Shown here: one piece after another, positions 51,696-58,550 of the stretch
Position numbering within the stretch: position 1 is the first letter of the stretch
Layout: each line of letters starts with the position of its first letter
Source of the DNA: UBA668 sp043721915
GTDB lineage: Bacteria > Actinomycetota > Acidimicrobiia > Acidimicrobiales > Ilumatobacteraceae
Length of the DNA: 64,000 nt
Assembly (NCBI GenBank): GCA_043721915.1
Contig: JAYSPV010000067.1
Location: 36,472-100,471 of the forward strand
Direction of reading: 5' to 3'
Translations under genes and position numbers: made by a program
The notes under the pieces: generated by a model
The model's input: only the letters and a program-made list of their open reading frames with translations
What the model was told of the DNA's origin: nothing
Databases searched by the model: none

Positions 51696-51710
51696 TACCC
51701 CCCTGGGGTA
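51696..51710. promoter_or_regulatory. CsoR operator
   Basis: TACCCC-CCT-GGGGTA is a near-perfect palindrome of the CsoR operator type (TACCCC/GGGGTA halves), placed just upstream of the csoR start on the minus strand. Confidence 0.8.
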
Positions 51711-51735
51711 TACGCGCGCAACCTGCGCTGGTCGT

Positions 51736-52512
51736 CTATACGCGCTGTGTGAAGTTCGGCTTGCGCTTCTCGAGGAACGCAGCGATGCCCTCCTGGGCGT
51801 CGGCCGTCGTCGCGGAACGCGACATCACATCCACTGCGTACTCGTAGGCATCGGGCTGGTCGAGCCCGACCTGGGCGTAGAAGCCGCGCTTGCCGGTGGC
51901 CTTGCTGAGCACACTGCCGCGGGTGGCGCGGGCCAACAGGTCGTGGGTGGCGGCCTCCAGCTCCGCATCCGGCACCGCGTGGTTGATGAGGCCCCACTCG
52001 GCGGCGGTGGCGGCGGTGATCGGGTCGCCGGTGAGCGCCATCTCCAGCGCCCGCTTGCGGCCGATGTTGCGCGAGACCGCGACCAACGGCGTGTGGCAGA
52101 ACAGGCCGCCCTTGCCGCCGGGGATCGCGAAGCCTGCACTTTCGGCGGCGAGTGCGAGATCGCAGGTGGCCACCAACTGGCAGCCGGCGGCGGTGGCCAG
52201 GGCGTGCACGCGGGCGATGACGACCTGCGGCACGGACTGCACGGTGTCCATCATCTCGGTGCACACCTCGAACAGGTGGCGGATGTCGTCGAGCTCGGCG
52301 CCGGCCATGTCGCCGAAGTTGTGCCCGGCGGAGAACACCGGCCCGTTGGCCGCGAGGATGATCCCCGTCGCGTCGGTGGCGGCAACGTCGCGGAAGGCCT
52401 GCGTCAGCTCGGTCATCACGTCGAGCGCGAGCGCGTTGCGCTTCTCCGGCCGGTTGAGGGTGATCGTGGTGAAGGGGCCGTCGGTCTCGACGAGCAGGTG
52501 CTGATAGCTCAC
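51736..52512 (-). CDS. Enoyl-CoA hydratase/isomerase family protein
   Basis: This 258-aa crotonase-fold protein has ITLNRPEKRNAL, the oxyanion-hole FSAGHNFGDM and the second strand HALATAAGCQLVATCDLALA. The catalytic Glu of classical hydratases in the GLP.GG region is not obvious (IPGGKGGLFCHTP), so it may be a different family member (ECHDC3-like). It probably acts in acyl-CoA metabolism in the cytosol. It lies upstream of csoR on the same strand with a 42-bp gap holding the CsoR operator. Confidence 0.85.
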   Translation of the reverse strand: MSYQHLLVETDGPFTTITLNRPEKRNALALDVMTELTQAFRDVAATDATGIILAANGPVFSAGHNFGDMAGAELDDIRHLFEVCTEMMDTVQSVPQVVIARVHALATAAGCQLVATCDLALAAESAGFAIPGGKGGLFCHTPLVAVSRNIGRKRALEMALTGDPITAATAAEWGLINHAVPDAELEAATHDLLARATRGSVLSKATGKRGFYAQVGLDQPDAYEYAVDVMSRSATTADAQEGIAAFLEKRKPNFTQRV

Positions 52513-52543
52513 CTCGCCAGTCTCGCGCCTGCCGGGCCACGTG

Positions 52544-53482
52544 TCACCAGTGCATGTCCTTGCACCGCTCGTCGCCGCCGGCTTCCACCTGCAGGGTGGC
52601 GTGCTGCAGGTCGAAGCGTTCTACGAGCAGCGTCTGCGCGGCGATCAGCACCTGCTGCGTGGAGGTGCCTTCGGTGACGGCGAGGTGTGCGGTGAGCACG
52701 TCCATCTCGCTCGTTAACGTCCAGATGTGCAGGTCGTGCACATCGGCCACGCCGTCGAGCGCGGCGAGTGCAGCCTGGACCTCGTCGGTCGACAGGCCCG
52801 CCGGCGCGGCCTGCACCAGCACCCGGATCGCGTCGCGGCCGAGTCGGTACGCGCGGGGAAGGATGAACAGGCCGATTGCCGCGCCGACTATTGCGTCGAC
52901 CCCTGCCCAGCCGGTGGTCGCCATCACGATCGCACCGATGATCACGCCGACGGAGCCGACCAGATCGGAGAGCACCTCGAGGTAGGCGCCGCGCATGTTC
53001 ATGCTGTCCTGCGCGCCGCCGCGCAGCAGGAGGAAGCAGATGATGTTCACCGTGAGGCCAATGGTGCCGACGATCAACACCGGGGCGGTGGCGATGTGTG
53101 GCGGCTCGCCGAACCGGAGCGCGGCTTCGACGAGCACGTAGGCGGCCACCCCGAACAGCAGCGCTGCGTTCAGCAGCGCGGCGAGGATCTCCAATCGGTA
53201 CAGCCCGAACGTACGGTGGCTGTTGCGGCCCTGGTCACGGGCTGCGTGGTTGGCGGCGCTGATCGCCGCAAGGGCCATTCCCATGCCGAGTGCGTCGGTG
53301 GCCATGTGGCCGGCGTCGGAGAGCAAAGCCAGCGATCCGCTGACGATGCCGGCGACGACCTGCACGACCAGGAAGGTGACGATCAGGATCAGCGAGACGC
53401 GCAGCCGCCCGGCGTACCGCGCGCCCGCGCGGGCGAGGTGCCCGTGGGAATGGTCGTGCGAGTGTCCGTGAGGGCCGCTCAT
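52544..53482 (-). CDS. Cation diffusion facilitator (Zn/Co/Cd efflux)
   Basis: This 312-aa protein begins with a His-rich stretch (HGHSHDHSHGH). The six-helix CDF core has metal-site pairs DAGHMATDALGM in helix 2 and DLVGSVGVIIGA in helix 5, and the cytosolic C-terminal domain ends with DVLTAHLAV and DLQHATLQVE. It exports divalent cations, most often zinc, using the proton gradient. The ATG at 53482 begins the His-rich segment; an upstream start is possible. It is adjacent to, but separate from, the copper operon. Confidence 0.9.
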   Translation of the reverse strand: MSGPHGHSHDHSHGHLARAGARYAGRLRVSLILIVTFLVVQVVAGIVSGSLALLSDAGHMATDALGMGMALAAISAANHAARDQGRNSHRTFGLYRLEILAALLNAALLFGVAAYVLVEAALRFGEPPHIATAPVLIVGTIGLTVNIICFLLLRGGAQDSMNMRGAYLEVLSDLVGSVGVIIGAIVMATTGWAGVDAIVGAAIGLFILPRAYRLGRDAIRVLVQAAPAGLSTDEVQAALAALDGVADVHDLHIWTLTSEMDVLTAHLAVTEGTSTQQVLIAAQTLLVERFDLQHATLQVEAGGDERCKDMHW

Positions 53483-53583
53483 GGTGCGAGTGTGCCACGC
53501 TGCGGCGCGCAGAGGGCACCGAAACATCGACCCTTCACGTCGGGCCTACTGTGTGCCGATCACGTGAGTACGGGGGTATCGCG

Positions 53584-54453
53584 ATGAACCAGTACGACTA
53601 CAACATCGATGCCAAGAAGACGTACAACTACGTCCGGCTTGCGATCGTCGGTCTCGTCGTCGCGCTGGCGGCGTCGGTGGTGCTCGAACGGCTGTTGAAC
53701 GCCAGGTGCATCGAAGGGTCGATCAGCGCGTACTACTACACGCCGACGCACTCGATCTTCGTCGGCGCGCTGGTGGCCATCGGCGTCCTGTTGATCGCGA
53801 TCAAGGGCACTCGCACGGAGGATCTGTTCCTCAACCTGGCCGGGTTCATGGCACCGATCGTCGCGCTCGTGCCGACGTCGCTACCACCCGATGAGCACCG
53901 ATGCTCGGACACGCCGGTGTGGTTCGACGACGTTCGCCCGATGGTGAACAACAACGCGCTGGCGATGCTGCTCGCCGGTGCCCTTGTCTATTTCGCGGTG
54001 TGGCGGATCTCGCGCCGGCGCAACGACGGCAGCACCCCGCTGCTGAAGGACCGGCGCAACCAGGTCGGCTTGCTCGTGTCCGCTGCCGTGCTGCTGCTCG
54101 GCACCTACCTGTACTTCGGGCAGAAGACGTGGTTCGCCGATCACGCCCATCTGGTCTCCGCCGGGCTGATGTTCGTGTTCATCGGTGTCGTCGTGTTGAT
54201 CAACGCGATGGCGACGACGCACCAGTTCTATCGGTGGGCCTACTGGGCGGTGTTCGCGGCGATGGTCGTGTCGGGGCTCGTGGTCGGGCTCGTCATGCTG
54301 TTCGGCCCGGAGTGGCGGCATGCCGTGCTGGTCATCGAGATCTTGGAGATCGTGCCGTTCCTCGTGTTCTGGGCATTGCAGAGCGTGGAGCTGTGGAACG
54401 TCGGGTCGCGTCGTGTCGACGTCGCCGACGAGTTGCCGAAGATGCTGGCCTGA
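53584..54453 (+). CDS. Multi-pass membrane protein of unknown function
   Basis: The 289-aa protein has six or seven hydrophobic helices (about residues 20-38, 55-75, 80-98, 125-145, 165-185, 195-215 and 225-255). A loop between early helices holds ISAYYYTPTHSIFVGALV, like DUF998-type or frpA-like proteins I cannot place firmly. A large loop with HRCSDTPVWFDDV may be external. The ATG follows a GGGGG ribosome site. Function unknown. Confidence 0.6.
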   Translation: MNQYDYNIDAKKTYNYVRLAIVGLVVALAASVVLERLLNARCIEGSISAYYYTPTHSIFVGALVAIGVLLIAIKGTRTEDLFLNLAGFMAPIVALVPTSLPPDEHRCSDTPVWFDDVRPMVNNNALAMLLAGALVYFAVWRISRRRNDGSTPLLKDRRNQVGLLVSAAVLLLGTYLYFGQKTWFADHAHLVSAGLMFVFIGVVVLINAMATTHQFYRWAYWAVFAAMVVSGLVVGLVMLFGPEWRHAVLVIEILEIVPFLVFWALQSVELWNVGSRRVDVADELPKMLA

Positions 54454-54473
54454 CCCCGCGCTACCGTGCCGAC

Positions 54474-54860
54474 ATGGCCGAACTGACGCACGCAGAGATG
54501 GACGACATCGCCGACCGCTTGGTGGGCGCGATCGCGGCCGGTGACGCGGAGGGTGTGCGGGCGATCTACGCGACCGACGCACAGATCTGGCACAACTTCG
54601 ATCAGGTCGATCAGACGGTCGACCAGAACCTGGCGACGCTGGTCGGTCTGCACGAGCGTGCGACCGGACTGGCGTACACCGAGATCCGCCGGTTCCTCGC
54701 CCCCGGCGGCTTCGTGCAACAGCACGTGCTCATCGGCGAGGCGAAGGGTGGCGCGCTGCGGCTTCCGGCGATGATCCGCTTCTGGGTGGAGGGTGGCCGC
54801 ATCACCCGTCTCGAGGAGTACCTCGACACCGCCCAGGCGATGGTGCTCTACACCGGCTGA
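54474..54860 (+). CDS. SnoaL-like/NTF2-fold protein (ketosteroid isomerase-like)
   Basis: This 128-aa protein fits the SnoaL-like cone fold: an initial helix pair (HAEMDDIADRLVGAIAAGDA), IYATDAQIWHNFD, and the terminal beta-strands RLPAMIRFWVEGGRITRLEEYLDT. Members are isomerases, cyclases or small-molecule-binding proteins, and the ligand here is unknown. It starts 20 bp after the membrane-protein gene on the same strand. Confidence 0.75.
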   Translation: MAELTHAEMDDIADRLVGAIAAGDAEGVRAIYATDAQIWHNFDQVDQTVDQNLATLVGLHERATGLAYTEIRRFLAPGGFVQQHVLIGEAKGGALRLPAMIRFWVEGGRITRLEEYLDTAQAMVLYTG

Positions 54861-54926
54861 AGGCCAGCAGGACCAGTCGGCATCGATGCCCGCAGCGGGT
54901 GTCGAAAGAGTCAGGAGGAGCAAGGA

Positions 54927-56009
54927 GTGGCAGACAGCGATCCATCCGCTATCACGGACGAGGCGACCGAAACCGGCGTGCAGCGGGCCAAGCGCGTGAC
55001 GTTGACCTTGTGGCGACGGTTTCGTTCCCTCACCACGCGACAGCAGGTGGTTGGGTGGGTGATTGCGGCGGCGTTGTTGGGCGGTTTCCTCAGCATCTTC
55101 GACAAGAAGAAGCCTGAAGAGAGCGCGAGCCCGGTGCTGACGAGTGCAGCCGCCACCGTCGTCGAGACGACTGGGTTGTCGTCGACGACCACGATGTCAG
55201 TTGACGCGGCCGTCGCCCAAGGCAGTGTTGCACTCTGCAACGACGACACGTATTCCGACAACACTGACTTCTCAGGCACTTGTAGCCAACACGATGGTGT
55301 GTCGAAGTGGCTCTCGCCCTACGGCAAGTGTGCCGACGGATCCTTCATCGTGATGGGCGATGAAGCGTCGTGTGATGACAAGGGCGGATTTGCGTCGCTG
55401 ATGCCGACATCGTTCGTGCCGCCAACCACAACCGTGCCGCCAACTACAACCGTGCCGCCAACCACAACCGTGCCGACGACTACGACGGCACCGGCTGCGC
55501 TGAACACACCCTGTACCCAACTGCAGCGTCACTTTGGCAGTTTCGTGTGCGCTCCGACCGGCTTTGGCCCGCTCTGGATCGATGCGCCGTTTGCAGGTTC
55601 CGACGATCAGGTTGCGATGCTCGGCGCAGATGCCAGCTCGGCGAACGCACTCCAGGTGGACGACATGGGCATAGTGGCTGGAGGTCTCCAGGAAGTGTCG
55701 AGCTACGGGCAGAAGTACTGGTGTATGAGCGTGGGACTCAAGAACTTTGATTCGTCCGAATCGCCCTACAACATGTTCGATTTCGAGATGCTGACGCCCA
55801 CCGGCAACCTGCAGTCTCCGACAATTCCACTGGTCGAGGACCTGAGCGCCTTGATCCAGTCAGGTGGGCTTGCTCCAGGTGGGTTCGTGTCGGGGTTTGT
55901 GTGTTTCGACGCTCCGAACTCCAGCGCGCTGATGGGTCGATTCGCGCTCGTCTACAAGCCGCTGAGCTTCTTCAGCGACGAGCGCGGGCTGTACTACTTT
56001 GACAAATAG
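54927..56009 (+). CDS. Membrane-anchored protein with DUF3761 domain
   Basis: This 360-aa protein has a cytosolic N-terminus of about 40 residues, one helix (VVGWVIAAALLGGFL, about 43-57) and an external part. The latter starts with a DUF3761-like domain (NDDTYSDNTDFSGTCSQHDG, then SPYGKCADG; about 105-140). A linker of 18-bp DNA repeats encodes VPPTTT (about 170-190), and a DUF4352-like beta-domain with disulfide-type cysteines closes the protein. Function unknown. GTG start after AGGAGCAAGGA. Its end overlaps the next gene by 11 bp. Confidence 0.65.
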   Translation: MADSDPSAITDEATETGVQRAKRVTLTLWRRFRSLTTRQQVVGWVIAAALLGGFLSIFDKKKPEESASPVLTSAAATVVETTGLSSTTTMSVDAAVAQGSVALCNDDTYSDNTDFSGTCSQHDGVSKWLSPYGKCADGSFIVMGDEASCDDKGGFASLMPTSFVPPTTTVPPTTTVPPTTTVPTTTTAPAALNTPCTQLQRHFGSFVCAPTGFGPLWIDAPFAGSDDQVAMLGADASSANALQVDDMGIVAGGLQEVSSYGQKYWCMSVGLKNFDSSESPYNMFDFEMLTPTGNLQSPTIPLVEDLSALIQSGGLAPGGFVSGFVCFDAPNSSALMGRFALVYKPLSFFSDERGLYYFDK

Positions 56010-56817
56010 CAGGGTCGGTGCAGCGAGTTGCCCGTTGCAGGCAAGCAGGGGCTTACGATCAGCGTTTGGCCCGTACTCCTGTCGCTTCGCCGGGCTGACC
56101 GTCGGCGTCTGCTGCGTGTGGTTGGTGGCGTGCTCCAGTTCGCCAGCGTCCGAGCCGTCGCGTGTGAGCGTGTCTGCGTCTCCGGCGGTGTCCACAGCCT
56201 TGGCCGCGACCACCACCGTCGCACCGATGACGGCAACAACTACTACGACGGCATCTACTACTGCGACGACTATCGACCCCGACCTCGTGCGCCGCGTGTT
56301 TCCGGTGCAGGACGCTGAGAACGCCGGATGGTCCGACACCCACCACGACTATCCGGCTACTGACCTCTTCCATCCCGGCGGTTGCGGCACGACACTGGTT
56401 GCACCGGTGGACGGGGTGATCTTGGAGATCCGGCGCGAAGACCTGTGGTCTGCCCAAACCGACGACCCGTCCGCTCGTGGCGGCAAGTACGTGTCGATCC
56501 TCGGCGACGACGGGGTGCGCTACTACATGGCGCACTTCCAGGAGCAGGAGGCGTCGCTGAGGCCAGGCATGCGGGTGGCGGCAGGGCAGGTCGTCGGGCA
56601 GATGGGTCGCACCGGCCGGGCCGGGGCATGCCATCTTCACTTTGCCCTGTCGCCTCCGTGCCCGGCCGAGGAATGGTGGGTGCGGCGCGGTGTCGTGTGG
56701 CCTTTCACCTATCTCTCCGATTGGAAGGACGGCGTCAATACGTCACCTGTGAACGAGGTGAGGCAGTGGGCCATCGACCACGCCGACGCATGCACGGTCC
56801 AGCCCGCCGGCGCATGA
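55999..56817 (+). CDS. M23 (LytM-type) peptidase lipoprotein
   Basis: The protein (up to 272 aa) has a lipoprotein signal with lipobox LVAC, a Ser/Thr/Ala-rich linker and an M23 domain. Recognisable are HHDYPATDLFHPGGCG (first zinc ligands), YYMAHF and CHLHFAL (H-x-H). It should cleave peptide cross-links in peptidoglycan or act as a murein-binding activator. No ATG or GTG start precedes the signal; TTG at 55999, overlapping the upstream gene, or TTG at 56035 are the candidates. Confidence 0.8.
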   Translation: MTNSRVGAASCPLQASRGLRSAFGPYSCRFAGLTVGVCCVWLVACSSSPASEPSRVSVSASPAVSTALAATTTVAPMTATTTTTASTTATTIDPDLVRRVFPVQDAENAGWSDTHHDYPATDLFHPGGCGTTLVAPVDGVILEIRREDLWSAQTDDPSARGGKYVSILGDDGVRYYMAHFQEQEASLRPGMRVAAGQVVGQMGRTGRAGACHLHFALSPPCPAEEWWVRRGVVWPFTYLSDWKDGVNTSPVNEVRQWAIDHADACTVQPAGA

Positions 56818-56928
56818 CCGGCCGGCGCTGGGGAGATGACAGCGGTCACCATGCCGTCTTGCACGACGATCCAACTGTCGTAGTCCCGCCAGGTTGCCTC
56901 GAAGGGCGCATGTACAACCTGCTCAGCG

Positions 56929-57003
56929 TGGTGCCCCCCCAGGGGCTCGAACCCTGAACCAATGGATTAAAAGTCCACTGCTCTACCATTGAGCTAGAGG
57001 GGC
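56929..57003 (-). tRNA. tRNA-Lys (anticodon TTT)
   Basis: The minus strand folds as a tRNA: acceptor GCCCCTC with GGGGGGC, D-arm AGCTCAATGGTAGAGC, anticodon loop CTTTTAA giving anticodon TTT, T-arm CAGGG-TTCGAGC-CCCTG, and an encoded CCA end. It stands between the conserved region on the left and the defence genes on the right. Confidence 0.95.
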
Positions 57004-57026
57004 GAGGGGCGGGACCGGTTGAAAAG

Positions 57027-57230
57027 GTGGGGGAAAACCCCGCCAGTCCGTGGGCCGGTGCCCGGCGTGTGAGCGTACTTGCTCGGCTCCGGTCCCCGAC
57101 GTGCCCGATTCGTCTCCCCCGACTTCACTACAAGCTGACCCTGGCCGACAGCGAACTCACCGAAGTGGAACGCAGCGCCCGCGCTGCAACCCCCGTCGAC
57201 GACATCGACGACCTGCCTCCCGACTTGTGA
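57027..57230 (+). CDS. Small ORF of unknown function
   Basis: A 67-codon GTG frame ends LTLADSELTEVERSARAATP, then an acidic tail DDIDDLPPDL. Codons in the second half have the strong G/C third position of real genes here; the first 35 codons do not. It may be the remnant of a larger gene or a short protein. No family is recognised. Confidence 0.3.
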   Translation: MGENPASPWAGARRVSVLARLRSPTCPIRLPRLHYKLTLADSELTEVERSARAATPVDDIDDLPPDL

Positions 57231-57255
57231 AGGGTCTGAGTTATCGTTTCGAATA

Positions 57256-57291
57256 TTGCGAACAGTAACGTAACGTCCTAGGTTGTTACTG
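57256..57291 (+). promoter_or_regulatory. Promoter with operator-like inverted repeat before the toxin-antitoxin genes
   Basis: TTGCGA and TAGGTT are 17 bases apart and fit -35/-10 hexamers. A perfect inverted repeat CAGTAAC (57263-57269) and GTTACTG (57285-57291) flanks the spacer, as expected for an autoregulated antitoxin promoter. The gene starts 19 bp downstream. Confidence 0.55.
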
Positions 57292-57309
57292 AAGTCAGGG
57301 GGAGAAGAG

Positions 57310-57795
57310 ATGTCCGCAACCCTTCGTGCCATGCCAACCCAACTCGACGAGGCGCAGCAGGAAACAGCGCGCCAGCTGCTCGGCGCGCTCCGCCGCCCCA
57401 CGCCGTCGGGTCGCGTGGCGCTCGTGTCGGCTGGCGGATCACCCACCACCATCGAGTTGCCCGCTGAGGTGTACCGCCTGCTGCTCGACATTCTCGGCCA
57501 TCTCGCCGACGGCGACGCCGTCACCGTCGCACCCATTCACGCCGAAGTCACGACGCAGCAAGCGGCCGAGCTGCTGAACGTCTCGCGCCCGCACCTGATC
57601 AAGCTCCTCGAGCACGATGCGTTGCCGTATCACCGGGTGGGGAATCGTCGAAAGCTCGCCCTGCGCGATGTGTTGGCGTACCGCCGCCAGCTCATCGATC
57701 AGCACAAGGAACGCGTCGACGAGCACCTGCGCGACAGCGACGAGTTGGGCCTTGTCGACAACGACGAGCTTTCCAACCCACTCATTCGGAGCTGA
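57310..57795 (+). CDS. HTH (excisionase-type) antitoxin
   Basis: This 161-aa protein has a MerR/excisionase-like HTH at about residues 78-125 (TTQQAAELLNVSRPHLIKLL, then HRVGNRRKLALRDVLAYRR) and an acidic C-terminal helix (DEHLRDSDELGLVDNDEL) suited to neutralising a toxin. It sits 12 bp ahead of a PIN-domain gene, the standard order antitoxin then toxin. An ATG follows GGGGGAGAAG. It probably represses its own promoter through the inverted repeat. Confidence 0.82.
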   Translation: MSATLRAMPTQLDEAQQETARQLLGALRRPTPSGRVALVSAGGSPTTIELPAEVYRLLLDILGHLADGDAVTVAPIHAEVTTQQAAELLNVSRPHLIKLLEHDALPYHRVGNRRKLALRDVLAYRRQLIDQHKERVDEHLRDSDELGLVDNDELSNPLIRS

Positions 57796-57807
57796 GCGGT
57801 CACCCAC

Positions 57808-58376
57808 GTGGCCTTCACCGTCGTCTACGACGCGTGCGTCCTGTATCCGGTGCGGCTCCGCGATTTCCTGCTCCGCGCCGGGTACACGCCACAGCTCAAC
57901 TTGAGGGCTCGAACGAGCGGCACCATCCTCGATGAACTCGGACGGGCGCTGGTGAGGAACGGAGCGATGGATGCCACCCGCTGGCCGCAGCATCGCTCCC
58001 AGATCGAGAGTGCCGTGCCGGACTTCGTCGTCGAAGGTTATGAGCAGTTGATCGACAGCGTCGAGCTACCCGACCGGGATGACCGCCACGTGGTTGCGGC
58101 TGCCCTCCGTTGTCAGGCGTCGGCTGTCGTCACGTTCAATCTCGCCGACTTTCCGGTCGAGGCACTCGAGCCGTTCGACATCGAAGCCGTCCACCCGACG
58201 ACTTCTGCCTCTCACTGATCGAGCAGTCCGGTATGGCGTGCATCGAGCTGATTCACCAGCAGTTGGCGGCCCTGCGCAAGCCGCCGATCTCCCTTGACGA
58301 ACTGACCCGGCGGTTCGAACGAATGGGCCTACCGCTCACCGCCAGAAGGCTTCGAGACGAGCTGGGGCTCGACTGA
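57808..58376 (+). pseudogene. PIN-domain toxin gene with a frameshift
   Basis: The first frame (57808-58218) encodes a PIN ribonuclease fold, with VVYDACVLYPVRLRDFLLRA at the N-terminus, a later DRDDRHVVAAAL with acidic residues, and VVTFNLADFP. Near 58195 the frame breaks: after FDIEAVHP it reads TTSASH and stops, while the +1 register continues PDDFCLSLIEQSGM through a helical C-terminus to 58376, just as in full-length PIN toxins of this family. One missing base in the run before GACGAC explains it. A truncated 136-aa product may still be made. The partner antitoxin is intact. Confidence 0.75.
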
Positions 58377-58486
58377 TGAGAGGGGTAGCCGAGGCGCTGC
58401 GCCCGGCGTTGGTGCACCACATCGTCAACTCGCTGGGTTGGCCCCGCCTTCGGCCGCTGACCACCCGAAGCTTGGTGAGCGGCTGA
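58376..58486 (+). pseudogene. Remnant of a DEAD/DEAH helicase N-terminus
   Basis: A 36-codon frame coupled by TGATG to the end of the PIN gene contains LRPALVHHIVNSLGWPRLRP. From memory this matches the conserved start of a class of large actinobacterial DEAD/DEAH helicases (…HHIVNSLGW.SLRPLQ…). The rest of the helicase is missing; the frame ends after 12 unrelated residues. A degraded defence helicase is the best reading, with modest confidence. Confidence 0.45.
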
Positions 58487-58550
58487 CCGACCGCGGGTGC
58501 CATGAGTAGTGTCGCCAGCGAACGATTCGATAGGAACGGGAGACGGATAC

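Noticed and set aside
56929..57003. tRNA-Lys as integration site of the defence island on its right
   Set aside because: Elements normally enter at the tRNA 3' end, which faces left here; I found no duplicated tRNA end or integrase on the right.
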